A stretch of DNA of 58,459 bases from DAOUEX01 sp034430235 (GCA_964478075.1 CAYZGO010000022.1:1-58459); one strand, 5' to 3'. Shown: positions 7,328-16,088, counted from the first letter of the stretch. The notes: generated by a model from the letters alone, not told the origin. Translations and numbers: made by a program.

Positions 7328-9965
7328 CCGGATCCACGTCCACCCGCCAGCCTAGCGGCAGAGGAAAATCGGCCAGCAGCACTGTTGGATCTGGACCACG
7401 CATCACAATCTGCCAGCGATACTGGCCACGAATGCGTGCAATGAAACAAGGAACAGGGCCTATCAGATCCACGTCTGGCACCCCAAGCCTGGCGATTCTG
7501 TTGTCAAGCAGCTGCTGCAGTCTCTGCGCTTCCTCCTGGCACGTTTTAGCGCTGCTGTGTGTGAAGAGCAGCTTCACCAGACGACTGCAAGGTGGATACC
7601 CCTGCTGTCGGCGGAATTCAATCTCCTGCCGGTAGAAGCTTTCGTAATCGTGGTGACTGGCTGCCTGGATACAAAGGTGCTGTGGAGCATACGTCTGAAT
7701 AATCACCTTGCCGCCCAGGATGCTGCGCCCGGCGCGTCCGGCGACCTGGGTCAGAAGCTGAAAGGTGCGCTCGCTGGCCCGGAAATCTGGCAGCTGGAGT
7801 GCCGTGTCCGCCGTGACCACTCCGACCAGTGTGACAAGCGGCAAGTCAAGCCCCTTGGCAATCATCTGCGTGCCAATAAGCACGTCAGCCTGGTGGCTCG
7901 CAAACTTGGCGAGTATCCTCTCGTGTGCCCCCTTCTTCCCAGTCACGTCACGGTCCCAGCGCAGGGTTCGTGCTTGAGGGAAGAGATCATGTACGAGCTG
8001 CTCCACTTTCTGCGTGCCAACGCCAAAGAACTTGATGCGCTTACTGGAACACTGAGGACAAGAACTGGGCACAGGGGCCCGAAAGTTACAGTGGTGGCAA
8101 ATCAGATTATCGCTGTCAGCGCCCTGCCTAGAAGCTGGCGGACCATGGTGAAAAGTAAGCGGAACTTCGCAGCGGGGGCATTTGATGACATGGCCGCAGT
8201 CACGACACATGACAAACGTGGCCGCACCACGCCGATTAAGAAAGAGGATTACTTGCTCACCTGCAGCCAGCGTGTCGCGCATGGCCCGCTGCAGCGCACG
8301 GCTGAAGATACTGCGGTTACCGGCGCGCAGCTCCGCTCGCAGATCCACCACTTCTACTGGCGGCAGGTCCATGTAGCGAGCATCCTCGAACCCCGGCCCC
8401 AGCGCCTTGACCTGCTCCTGCCGGTTGTCTATGTGAAACTTGATCCTCTGCTCTTCTATGCTGCGCTGATGCCCCATAATACGCTGAGGCAATTGCAACA
8501 GCGTGTATTCCCCGCGTTTGGCACGATAATACGAAGTCATATCCGGCGTAGCGCTGCCGAGAATCACCAGCGCTCCCGTCAACTCGGCCAGCTTCACCGC
8601 CACATCGCGTGCGTGGTAGCGAGGTGTGTCCTGCTGCTTGTATGTCCACTCGTGTTCTTCATCCAGCACGATCAGGCTCAAGCGTGGCAGTGGAGCGAAG
8701 ATAGCCGAGCGTGGGCCGATAACCACGTCAGCGAGCCCTTCACGAATACGCCGCCATTCATCGTAGCGCTCGCCCTCCGACAGCTTACTGTGCAGCACAG
8801 CCAAACGACGCGGGAAACGCGCAGCAAACCGGCGGATCGTCTGTGGCGTGAGCGCAATCTCTGGCACCAAGACAATGCCCTGTCCACCCTGTTTCAGCAC
8901 TTCGGCCAGTGTCCGCAAGTATATCTCGGTCTTGCCGCTGCCAGTCACGCCGTGCAGAAGAAAGACCTGCCCCCTCGCCGACCCCAGCGCGTTGGCAATA
9001 TGCTGCCATACGACCTCCTGATCTGGAGTGAACTTTGGGGGGACAGTAGTCACGAACTCGCGGCCAGCCAGCGGATCCCTGCGAACTTCGCGTTCGTCCA
9101 GCTTTAGCAAGCCGCGTTCGGCCAGTCTACGCACAACACTACGTGTCACGCCAGCCTGGTCACAGAGTTCCGCCAGGGAGATGACGAGCGGGAATGCACA
9201 GCCCTCTTCTTGGGTCCGCTGGCGCAGATAGGCCAGAACAGCTCGCTGCTTCGGGGCCCTTGAGAGGTCCGCCATGTCTTCGTCGCTTGGTATGGCCAGC
9301 AGACGCACAATTGGCTCTGTCTTGGGCTTGACCTGGGGGCCTCTCACCTCGAGTTGCTTGCGCACCCATCCCTTGCACACCATTCGGTCCAGCACCGGAC
9401 GCCACTTTGTCTTCTTGAGCCGGGGTTGCATTTGTGCCAAGGACATAGGGCCGCGTTGGCGCAGCAACTCAAGGATCAGACGCTCTTCCTTGCTTGGCCA
9501 GGCGGTCCCGCCTGACGGATGGCGGGACATGGCCGAGGCAGCAGCTTCCTCCAGGTACACCATGGTCGCTGAACGCCAGCTTATTCCTGAAGGGAACATG
9601 CTCCAGGCTACAAGGTGCAGCGGTGCCTGATAGTATTGGCTGATCCAACGCATCAATTCAATCTGATAGGGAGTGAGCACAGGCCGGGGATCAATGATGC
9701 TTAGGATGTCCCTGGTCTGTGCAACTGGAGAGGACTCGGAGAAAGCCAGGATAATGCCTGGCAGTTCACGCCGAGCGAAGGGCACCCAGACCAATTGGCC
9801 CAGAACAACGCCGTCTTGCAAATGAGAGGGGATAGAATAGTGGAATGTCTGTTGAAGGCTGACAGCGCGACCTGCCCTGCTCTTTTGATCAAAGGCGGAG
9901 GAAACCACCCTGCGATGCAGCGGCGAACGCACCACCACCTCGGCAAACATCGCGCTTGAACTCAC
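7314..9965 (-). CDS. priA: Primosomal replication restart helicase PriA
   Basis: An 883-residue superfamily-2 DNA helicase that reloads the replisome at collapsed forks. Seen in order: the N-terminal DNA-binding domain, a linker, Walker A GVTGSGKTE, Walker B DEEH, LGSATPD (motif III), a zinc-binding cysteine block (CRDCGH, CPRC, CHHC, CPQC), and motifs V/VI at GTQMIAKGLD and QVAGRAGR. I chose the GTG at 9965, 6 bases after GGAGG; a GTG at 9980 precedes that site and an ATG at 9950 is 24 bases past it. It follows the MEMO gene by 47 bases, in a gmk-memo-priA operon. The linker contains an in-frame 24-bp palindrome at 9505-9528. Confidence 0.96.
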   Translation of the reverse strand: MSSSAMFAEVVVRSPLHRRVVSSAFDQKSRAGRAVSLQQTFHYSIPSHLQDGVVLGQLVWVPFARRELPGIILAFSESSPVAQTRDILSIIDPRPVLTPYQIELMRWISQYYQAPLHLVAWSMFPSGISWRSATMVYLEEAAASAMSRHPSGGTAWPSKEERLILELLRQRGPMSLAQMQPRLKKTKWRPVLDRMVCKGWVRKQLEVRGPQVKPKTEPIVRLLAIPSDEDMADLSRAPKQRAVLAYLRQRTQEEGCAFPLVISLAELCDQAGVTRSVVRRLAERGLLKLDEREVRRDPLAGREFVTTVPPKFTPDQEVVWQHIANALGSARGQVFLLHGVTGSGKTEIYLRTLAEVLKQGGQGIVLVPEIALTPQTIRRFAARFPRRLAVLHSKLSEGERYDEWRRIREGLADVVIGPRSAIFAPLPRLSLIVLDEEHEWTYKQQDTPRYHARDVAVKLAELTGALVILGSATPDMTSYYRAKRGEYTLLQLPQRIMGHQRSIEEQRIKFHIDNRQEQVKALGPGFEDARYMDLPPVEVVDLRAELRAGNRSIFSRALQRAMRDTLAAGEQVILFLNRRGAATFVMCRDCGHVIKCPRCEVPLTFHHGPPASRQGADSDNLICHHCNFRAPVPSSCPQCSSKRIKFFGVGTQKVEQLVHDLFPQARTLRWDRDVTGKKGAHERILAKFASHQADVLIGTQMIAKGLDLPLVTLVGVVTADTALQLPDFRASERTFQLLTQVAGRAGRSILGGKVIIQTYAPQHLCIQAASHHDYESFYRQEIEFRRQQGYPPCSRLVKLLFTHSSAKTCQEEAQRLQQLLDNRIARLGVPDVDLIGPVPCFIARIRGQYRWQIVMRGPDPTVLLADFPLPLGWRVDVDPVSLL
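9505..9528. repeat. Dispersed palindrome GTCCCGCC-N8-GGCGGGAC inside priA
   Basis: A perfect 8-bp stem with an 8-base spacer. The same design with the same spacer length occurs at 57682-57705, and a slightly degenerate copy at 41610-41633. Here it is in frame in the PriA linker and encodes part of RHPSGGTA. Confidence 0.75.
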
Positions 9966-10012
9966 CGCTTTCCTCCCCACATCTCAGAGATGGCACAGGA
10001 CAAGATGGCGGA

Positions 10013-10873
10013 CTATGATCTGAGTAGCGCCGCAGCAGCATAGCCCACTACGCTGCTTCGGTCACCAGTTACATCGCCGGAGTTCATGTATTTGAGCAGC
10101 ACAGCGCGATTGGCACCTAGTTTGCTGGCTGCCACCATTACAGCCATTACTGGGCCACCGCCGCATGCTTCGGCCTTGCGCGTGGCCAGGTCACGGGCCA
10201 GGCCTTCGGGATCATAAGCTGTGATGCGATCCAGCACAATCTGATCCAGCCGCACCGCTACCTCGTAACGATGGAAATGCGACAGGTCTGTGCTGGCTAC
10301 TAGCAGCACCCCATCTTCGCCTCTAACACTGTTCGCGTTAGAGACTTTGCCGATGGCTTCTGCCAACGCCTGTCCCAACTTGGCGGCGGATTCCCAATCC
10401 TGCTCACCCATCATGATGGGGGTCAATGCAAAGTCACCCAGGACGTACTGCAAGAAAGGCAATTGAATCTCGAGGGAATGCTCCGTGTCCCGGGATACAC
10501 GGTCAAGCGTAATGCTGCGCTCGACCGACTGAACTAGTTCAGCGTCAACGCTTACTAGGCCCAACGGGGTCTCGTAATAAGCCTTGTCAGTGACGGCGAA
10601 GCGCCTTAGGTACATGCGGTGTACGGGCGAGACGATAACCACCCTGGAGAAAGCCTTGCCGCGCAGTTGTGCATAGGCATAAGTCGCAACCTGGCCGGAA
10701 TACACGTAACCAGCATGCGGGGCCACCAGGCCAAGCAGGTCACCCTCCAGCGGCTGTGGCGGTACGTTATCCAGAAAGCCATCAATCATAGCACGTAGCT
10801 GCTTTTCATCACCAGGGTACCACGATCCAGCGATGACTGAATGACGTATGTCCCTGGAGCTTTTCGCTGCCAT
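10013..10873 (-). CDS. MEMO family protein (AmmeMemoRadiSam system protein B type)
   Basis: A 286-residue MEMO1-like protein with a fold related to extradiol dioxygenases and LigB. The expected metal ligands are present: His in VAPHAGYVYSG, His in VSPVH, and Cys in ACGGGPV. The family signatures EHSLEIQLPFL and ASTDLSH are also seen. Bacterial members often sit beside AMMECR1 and radical-SAM genes; neither is here, so its role is open. The start at 10873 follows GGAGGG AGGGTGAAA. A longer reading from 10924 would overlap gmk and is unlikely. It lies 17 bases after gmk and 47 before priA. Confidence 0.88.
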   Translation of the reverse strand: MAAKSSRDIRHSVIAGSWYPGDEKQLRAMIDGFLDNVPPQPLEGDLLGLVAPHAGYVYSGQVATYAYAQLRGKAFSRVVIVSPVHRMYLRRFAVTDKAYYETPLGLVSVDAELVQSVERSITLDRVSRDTEHSLEIQLPFLQYVLGDFALTPIMMGEQDWESAAKLGQALAEAIGKVSNANSVRGEDGVLLVASTDLSHFHRYEVAVRLDQIVLDRITAYDPEGLARDLATRKAEACGGGPVMAVMVAASKLGANRAVLLKYMNSGDVTGDRSSVVGYAAAALLRS

Positions 10874-10890
10874 TTTCACCCTCCCTCCGC

Positions 10891-11553
10891 TTACAAGTGA
10901 ATCACTCGCTGCTTCGTGCGGCACTTCTCGGCTGCAATAATGGCGGCGATTTTTTCAACTGCACGATCCAACTGGCCATTGCGATTGACGACCACATAGT
11001 CAAACTCTGCAATGCGTTTCATCTCTTCGCGGACAGTAGCCATGCGCCGCTGTAAGCTCTCAGCCGTTTCTGTCCCTCGGTCACGAAGACGACTCATTAG
11101 TTCCTCCTCCGAACCAGCAAGCAAAAAGATCAGAATCGCATCCGGTATCAGACGACGCACAGTAGCTGCGCCTTGTACGTCCACGCGCATGATCACGTCC
11201 TGCCCACTGGCAAGAGCGCGTCGCACCTGTTCCTTGAGAATGCCTTTGTATTCACCGTAGACCAGGGCGTGCTCCAACAGTTCGCCCTTGCGCATCAAAT
11301 CCAGGAACTCTGCCTCTGAAAGGAAAAAGTAATCACCCCCGTGTTTTTCGCCTTTGCGCGGGGGCCTAGTGGTCGCTGTGACAACGAAGTAAAGTGGAAA
11401 GTTCAGTTCTTTCATGCGCTTGATTACTGTGTCCTTGCCTGCGCCTGAAGGACCAGATACCACCACCAGCAGCGGATTAGGCTGGTTCAGATATGGTCGC
11501 AAGTCAATTGTGCTCTCGGCACCGCCATCAGACTCAAGGGAAGACAAAGGCAT
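10891..11553 (-). CDS. gmk: Guanylate kinase
   Basis: A 220-residue cytoplasmic enzyme that phosphorylates GMP (and dGMP) to the diphosphate using ATP. Visible features are the P-loop GPSGAGKDTV near residue 34, the GMP-binding segment TTRPPRKGEKHGGDYFF, EYKG, and the lid region SRLRDRGTET. Length is slightly above the usual 200 because of an N-terminal extension of about 25 residues. The ribosome site (CTGGAGC) is modest. First gene of a gmk-memo-priA operon. In Bacillus, gmk also lies near priA, with rpoZ, coaBC and remA, none of which are present here. Confidence 0.95.
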   Translation of the reverse strand: MPLSSLESDGGAESTIDLRPYLNQPNPLLVVVSGPSGAGKDTVIKRMKELNFPLYFVVTATTRPPRKGEKHGGDYFFLSEAEFLDLMRKGELLEHALVYGEYKGILKEQVRRALASGQDVIMRVDVQGAATVRRLIPDAILIFLLAGSEEELMSRLRDRGTETAESLQRRMATVREEMKRIAEFDYVVVNRNGQLDRAVEKIAAIIAAEKCRTKQRVIHL

Positions 11554-11820
11554 CTTTCATGCTCCAGAATGTTCTCCTCGTTGTTCGAGGTCGTGCTACC
11601 GCTCTCCCGACACACGGGGCAGTGGGGTATACTCATAAGAGAGAAAGTGTGGCCTAGCCCCTTGCGGGCGTGTTGATGTGCGACAATAACGGCCACGAGG
11701 GACTATGCTACGTCTACTCTCTTGCTTACCACACGCATTCGCCCCCTGCACAAAACACACCCCGCAGAACAAATCGTTCCTCGATATGCCAACTTGTGAG
11801 TAAACTCCAGACAGGCAGCC
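11554..11820. other. Intergenic stretch with a small dispersed element
   Basis: The region between the divergent gmk and FmdB-type genes. It carries, at about 11652-11713, a copy of a GC-rich repeat (words GGCGTGTTG, TGTGCGA, AACGGCCACGAGGG) that recurs inverted at 42694-42752. No coding region is seen. Confidence 0.5.
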
Positions 11821-11849
11821 TTGGAAGAAGGCGATAGTCAATGTATAAT
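11821..11849 (+). promoter_or_regulatory. Predicted promoter of the FmdB-type gene
   Basis: TTGGAA (11821-11826) and TATAAT (11844-11849) with a 17-base spacer, 43 bases before the start codon. The -10 box is perfect. Confidence 0.55.
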
Positions 11850-11892
11850 ATTACCCACCAGTCTAATCTGCTTTACAGACCAGGAGCTTTCT

Positions 11893-12276
11893 ATGCCAAT
11901 CTATGAGTACCGATGCTGCAAATGCCATCGCAGGGTAACCATCTTCGTGCGCAGCTTCAGTGGCACTGAGACCGTCAAACCAAAATGCACCTACTGTGGG
12001 CATGACAAACTCGAACGCCTGGTGTCACGTGTGGCCGTGCTCAAATCAGAGGAGGCACGATTGGATGCTCTAGCCGACAGCACAGCCTTCGGAGATTTGG
12101 ACGAAAACGATCCACGCAGCATCGCCCGCTGGATGAAGAAGATGTCCGCCGAAGCGGGCGAAGACCTGGGTGACGAATTTCACGAAATCGTTGATCGGCT
12201 GGAAACCGGCGAATCCCCAGAAGAGATAGAAGCGGCCATGCCTGACCTGGGTCCTGGCACCACGGAAGGTATCTAG
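11893..12276 (+). CDS. FmdB-family zinc-ribbon protein
   Basis: A 127-residue protein with an N-terminal zinc ribbon of the FmdB/CxxC_CxxC_SSSS type: MPIYEYRCCKCHRRV, then CTYCGHDKLERLVS. The C-terminal half is acidic and helical (ENDPRSIARWMKKMSAEAGEDLGDEFHEIVDRLE) and resembles the tail often seen in Chloroflexota members. FmdB was first linked to formamidase operons, but most copies have no known role; binding of nucleic acid or protein is inferred. The start at 11893 follows AGGAG by 6 bases. Its stop codon overlaps the stop of darA in a shared CTAG. Confidence 0.8.
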   Translation: MPIYEYRCCKCHRRVTIFVRSFSGTETVKPKCTYCGHDKLERLVSRVAVLKSEEARLDALADSTAFGDLDENDPRSIARWMKKMSAEAGEDLGDEFHEIVDRLETGESPEEIEAAMPDLGPGTTEGI

Positions 12277-12602
12277 AACTTTTCGCTACGCTCCACGTCC
12301 AGGACAAAGACGGTTGCCCCGCCCACCTGTACCTCCACCGGTCTGGGGATATAGAACTCACTTGCCTCTACCACTGGAGGCAGAGGGCTGACGAACTTGG
12401 TTCTGGCATGGCAATTCTCTCTGATGAGATCAAGTATCTCATCTACCTGAGGGGCTTCGGTGCCGATAAGGATGGTGGCGTTCCCCTCGCGCAGAAATCC
12501 CCCAGTGGTGCTTACCTTGGTACAGCGGTGACCTTTTTGCTGCAGACCACGGATAAGCGTGTCAGCGTCATCACTGTGCACAATGCTAATGATCAGTTTC
12601 AT
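12273..12602 (-). CDS. darA: Cyclic-di-AMP receptor DarA (PstA/YaaQ, DUF970)
   Basis: A 109-residue PII-like protein, the length of Bacillus subtilis DarA. It shows MKLIISIVHSDDADTLIRGL, the TTGGFLREGNATILIG loop that contacts cyclic-di-AMP, and the C-terminal GGATVFVLDVERSEKF strand. PII-like trimers of this family bind c-di-AMP; the downstream target is unknown. The start at 12602 follows GGAGG by 8 bases and lies inside the last 17 bases of tmk, so the two are co-transcribed. The tmk-darA order is conserved in Gram-positives. Confidence 0.93.
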   Translation of the reverse strand: MKLIISIVHSDDADTLIRGLQQKGHRCTKVSTTGGFLREGNATILIGTEAPQVDEILDLIRENCHARTKFVSPLPPVVEASEFYIPRPVEVQVGGATVFVLDVERSEKF

Positions 12603-13281
12603 TTGTGCCGCCTCCTCTTCCAACCTGCCGTGGCTCCTTGATTTGCTTTGCCGCCAGAAAACCCTTCACTCGCTTCCGAATCGAACTCTGTATTGATGCA
12701 ATCGGACGCGTCGCGTCAAGGATGAACCACCGTTCTGGTTCCGCAGTTGCCATCTGTCGATAACCGGCCCGAACCCTGCGATGAAAGTCCAGCTCCTTTT
12801 GTTCCATGCGGTTCCATTCGCACTCACCTGCACGGAAGCCGCTCATCTTTCGACGCAAGCCCTCTTCTGCATCTATGTCCAGATAGATAGTGAGGTCAGG
12901 ACACAAGCCACCTGTGGCAAAGGCCGTAATGGCCTTCAACAGCTCCAGGTCAAGACCATACCCATACCCCTGATAGGCCAGTGTAGATTCGGCATAACGG
13001 TCACACAGCACAATTGCCCTAGCTTCAAGAGCTGGACGGATCATTTGGCCCACAAGCTGCGCACGCGACGCCGAGTAGAGCAGTACTTCCGCATTGGGCA
13101 GCATATCCACATTCTTGACAGCATGCAATACGGTGCGAATCTGATCGCCGATGTCAGTACCCCCTGGCTCGCGCACAAGCAGGACATTATATCCTTCGCG
13201 AGCCAGATAGCTGTACAGGGCCTGGATCTGCGTCGTTTTACCGCTGCCGTCTGGACCTTCAAAAGTGATAAGGCAACTCAT
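12586..13281 (-). CDS. tmk: Thymidylate kinase
   Basis: A 231-residue cytoplasmic kinase for dTMP to dTDP. It shows the P-loop FEGPDGSGKTTQ near residue 8, REPGGTDIGDQIR, the DRY motif in LCDRYAESTLAYQG, and a lid region near residue 150. Family length is 205-215, so the C-terminus is a little extended (KEPRQVGRGGGTNE). The ATG at 13281 comes one base after the TGA of the preceding gene (TGATATG), with no strong ribosome site of its own, so translation is probably coupled. It overlaps darA by 17 bases. Confidence 0.95.
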   Translation of the reverse strand: MSCLITFEGPDGSGKTTQIQALYSYLAREGYNVLLVREPGGTDIGDQIRTVLHAVKNVDMLPNAEVLLYSASRAQLVGQMIRPALEARAIVLCDRYAESTLAYQGYGYGLDLELLKAITAFATGGLCPDLTIYLDIDAEEGLRRKMSGFRAGECEWNRMEQKELDFHRRVRAGYRQMATAEPERWFILDATRPIASIQSSIRKRVKGFLAAKQIKEPRQVGRGGGTNETDH

Positions 13282-13282
13282 A

Positions 13283-14806
13283 TCAAGACCGGCGGATACG
13301 TACTCGACGATACGGCTCTTTGCCCTTACTGTATGACCCGAGATCGGCCGCGCGAGCCATCTCGTGCTGCCGTCTGCGTATAAAGGCATCCTGGGGAGAC
13401 AGTTCGATGGATGAGCGCACACCGCCAAGTATCTTCTCAACGGCTTCCTGAGTCTCCTGTATCGCCGCCGTAAAGGGATCCAACATAGGATCAAGACCAA
13501 AGATGCCAGCCAGGCAGTTTTCCATCTGCGTCACAGTGTTGCTGCGCAATACATAGACCGATAGCCCCGCGCGTTCTGCATCGGTGATAACCCGCGGACG
13601 CTTGCGATAGTAGCTCTTCGACGTCATGAGTACGTCAGCTTCACCCAGATCGCTAACCAGGATAACTGGCACATTCAGGGCCTTGCTAGCCTGGCGCAAC
13701 CGGTTCTGACTGATTCCATAGGGGAAAACGCGCAACGTACGGGAAGGCCGCTCTATCGGCTGCTCGAATGGCGTCACTTGTGTCCTGTGCAACAACTTGG
13801 GATGCGTCACCGCTTTCTCAACGTGGATCTCCCCACTGGCATCCCGATGGCGTATCTCCGCTGGCAAGGAACGGCGACGCAGAATCGCATCTACCGCCTC
13901 GGCCACATCGTGGCGGACAGCCAGGTGAGTCCAATCCTGAATCTCGACGACCACCTCAAAAGTTGGCGGCGCCTTTCGCTCCAACACTGACTTCTGTGTA
14001 CCCCGCCGACGAGCTTCGTCATCGCCCAGAGTCACAGTCTGGATCCCACCGACCAGATCGCAAAGGGTGGGGTTCATCATCAGGTTGTCCAGGGTGTTTC
14101 CGTGAGCAGTCCCCACTAACTGCACTCCCCGTTCAGCAATGGTTCGCGCTGCCGCAGCCTCCAATTCAGTGCCGATCTCGTCAATGATAATTACCTCAGG
14201 CATGTGGTTCTCTACGGCTTCGATCATCACTGCGTGCTGCATCGTCGGTGCTGCCACTTGCATTCGACGTGCGCGGCCTACGGCCGGATGCGGGATATCG
14301 CCATCACCGCCGATCTCATTGGACGTGTCCACAATGATCACCCGCTTCTTCTCGGCCAGAACACGCGCCACTTCTCGCAGCATGGTCGTCTTTCCTACAC
14401 CAGGACGCCCCAACAGCATAACGCTCTTGCCAGACTCCACGATGTCACGGATGATGTCAATAGTGCCGTAGACCGCCCGGCCCACGCGACAGGTCAGGCC
14501 TACAATACGCCCTTTGCGGTTGCGGATGGCTGAAATGCGATGGAGCGTGCGTTCTATGCCCGCGCGGTTATCGCCAGTAAAGTCGCCAATGCGACTGACT
14601 ATGTAATCAATGTCTGCCTGAGTAACCTCCTGCGTACTCAATTCGATTTCTCCGTCCACAAAACGAGCCTCGGGTCGCCTGCCCAGGTCTAGTATCACCT
14701 CCAGCAAGTCCTCGCTACGGTTAGCGGCTTGCAAGGAGGCAGCGATAGGCGGCGGCAAGACAGCGACCAGCGCCTCCAAATCGTCCGTAATCTTGAGCTT
14801 TGCCAC
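13283..14806 (-). CDS. SpoIIIAA-like AAA ATPase with R3H domain (Ycf45 type)
   Basis: A 507-residue protein of the COG3854/Ycf45 group. The first 100 residues carry a conserved acidic helical region (LEALVAVLPPPIAASLQ). The ATPase core has Walker A LLGRPGVGKTTMLREVAR and Walker B VIIIDEIGTELEAAAARTIAERG. The C-terminus is an R3H single-strand nucleic-acid-binding domain, with IRRRQHEMA (R-x3-H) and EPYRRVRIRR. Its relative SpoIIIAA works in endospore engulfment, but the R3H form occurs in cyanobacteria, plastids and Chloroflexota without spores, and its role is unknown. I chose GTG 14806, 11 bases after GAGG; a TTG at 14872 lies inside a palindromic repeat. It is coupled to tmk. Confidence 0.85.
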   Translation of the reverse strand: MAKLKITDDLEALVAVLPPPIAASLQAANRSEDLLEVILDLGRRPEARFVDGEIELSTQEVTQADIDYIVSRIGDFTGDNRAGIERTLHRISAIRNRKGRIVGLTCRVGRAVYGTIDIIRDIVESGKSVMLLGRPGVGKTTMLREVARVLAEKKRVIIVDTSNEIGGDGDIPHPAVGRARRMQVAAPTMQHAVMIEAVENHMPEVIIIDEIGTELEAAAARTIAERGVQLVGTAHGNTLDNLMMNPTLCDLVGGIQTVTLGDDEARRRGTQKSVLERKAPPTFEVVVEIQDWTHLAVRHDVAEAVDAILRRRSLPAEIRHRDASGEIHVEKAVTHPKLLHRTQVTPFEQPIERPSRTLRVFPYGISQNRLRQASKALNVPVILVSDLGEADVLMTSKSYYRKRPRVITDAERAGLSVYVLRSNTVTQMENCLAGIFGLDPMLDPFTAAIQETQEAVEKILGGVRSSIELSPQDAFIRRRQHEMARAADLGSYSKGKEPYRRVRIRRS

Positions 14807-14849
14807 TTCTAAGACAACCTCACAATGAGAAGTAATTGCCCACGTAGTT

Positions 14850-14975
14850 CTGCGGCACTTGTAGTGCCGCAATTCCTTTGCCTACTCGGCGAGACTCTGC
14901 CTCGCACTGCAAGTGCGAGGGAACAGGGCGGAATGTCATTTGCGCACCCACGCCCGCGGGTCGCCGGGCGTGTCC
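14850..14975. repeat. Cluster of three palindromes
   Basis: Three short perfect hairpins in a row: 14852-14870 (GCGGCACT stem, loop TGT), 14900-14920 (CCTCGCACT stem, loop GCA) and 14950-14971 (ACGCCCG stem, 8-base loop). The text after them, GCTGCGCTCAGGATG, matches an end of the element at 37680-37765. No T run follows, so these look like palindromic repeats, not a terminator. Confidence 0.65.
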
Positions 14976-15067
14976 CCCGCTGCGCTCAGGATGCTGCGCA
15001 AGGAGCCCGGCCAACTGTTTTCAGAGTAGTAGTGTGAAGAGACAATCTACTGCACTCCGTGATGTAC

Positions 15068-16066
15068 CTACACCTCCGTTTCACTGCGCGAAACAGTGGG
15101 CGCAGCCTCTGCTCGCTTCTCCAACGCAGGCACCAGCTTGCGCAGCGGTTTCCTCACGCGCACAGTGGTGTGCTTAACCAATAGGGAATGGGTATTGGCA
15201 AGTGTGAACCCCCGGTCCTCCAACGCTGCCTGCACACCACCTTCGTATCCACGCACTGCGCAGTACAGCGGCTGAGAGAGATGGTTACCGAGCACAGCCA
15301 AGGCGTGATCCAGCATCTCAGCAGCGGAATCGTATGCGTCAGGATGCACCATCAAGCGCAGCCACGAGCCGCGTGGACCCAAGAGAATGTGCAGATAGCC
15401 CAACGTCTCTCCTCTGCGGTCATACAACACGTGGCCCTGCACTGCGTCTGAGAATGGTACTTGGAGTGGCTGGGAATCACATCGGGAATCGCTCAGCTCT
15501 TCAGCCTGCAACACCAGGCGAGGCGTGACCTTGTGGAACAGCCTCTGAACATCCAGACGGCTCTCGGGCCGCACAGGCTGCATTCTTGGGCTCAGGCTGC
15601 CCACTATCGCCTCAGCGGACGAGCGCCAGAACACACGCTCATGGCAATAGACGGCGAAACTGGCTTGCCGAAACACTTCCTCTGCAGGACTATCCTCTGG
15701 CAACCGCACAGACAAACGCTGTACGCGCCGTTCGCCTGCAGCAATGCAAAGATGCAGCAGCAAGCGGTACCAGATGGTCGCCGCATCCTCTGAGCTATCT
15801 AGGTCTGGGGCCATACACACTACGTTCCACATGAGCCCCGACTTGCGCGCTCTTGCTTGCGCAAAGCCGTGCAAGTTCGTGACACAATCGGTAGTCCGCA
15901 GAACGTAGGTGAAGACACCCGAGCCTGATTTCAGAAAGTACCCCCGCAGAGCAGCGTGCAACGGTGTCTCTGGCTCTAATAGAGCACTCTTGAGATCCAA
16001 AGCAACGCTGGTGCTCTGCAGCTCTCGCATCAATAAGACATGACGCAACCCGAACGGCGTAATCAC
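15068..16066 (-). CDS. Hypothetical protein, possibly GNAT-like
   Basis: A 332-residue protein I do not recognise with confidence. The first 190 residues contain RGYFLKSGSGVFTYVLRTTDC and VQRLSVRLPEDSPAEEVFRQASFAVYCHERVFW, a pattern like the first half of a GNAT fold. The second half has GHVLYDRRGETLGYLHILLGPRGSWLRLMVHPD, which could be the central strands of a second GNAT unit. No clear acetyl-CoA loop (Q/RxxGxG/A) is seen, so catalysis is doubtful. The start is GTG 16066, 6 bases after GAGG. It is the last gene of the pdxS-pdxT operon (22 bases after pdxT), but a link to vitamin B6 is only positional. Confidence 0.6.
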   Translation of the reverse strand: MITPFGLRHVLLMRELQSTSVALDLKSALLEPETPLHAALRGYFLKSGSGVFTYVLRTTDCVTNLHGFAQARARKSGLMWNVVCMAPDLDSSEDAATIWYRLLLHLCIAAGERRVQRLSVRLPEDSPAEEVFRQASFAVYCHERVFWRSSAEAIVGSLSPRMQPVRPESRLDVQRLFHKVTPRLVLQAEELSDSRCDSQPLQVPFSDAVQGHVLYDRRGETLGYLHILLGPRGSWLRLMVHPDAYDSAAEMLDHALAVLGNHLSQPLYCAVRGYEGGVQAALEDRGFTLANTHSLLVKHTTVRVRKPLRKLVPALEKRAEAAPTVSRSETEV

Positions 16067-16088
16067 GAATCACCTCGGCTCCGCAGCT

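Noticed and set aside
7557..9107. 516-codon open frame on the plus strand opposite priA
   Set aside because: The helicase motifs on the minus strand are complete and in order, while the plus-strand peptide has no recognisable features.
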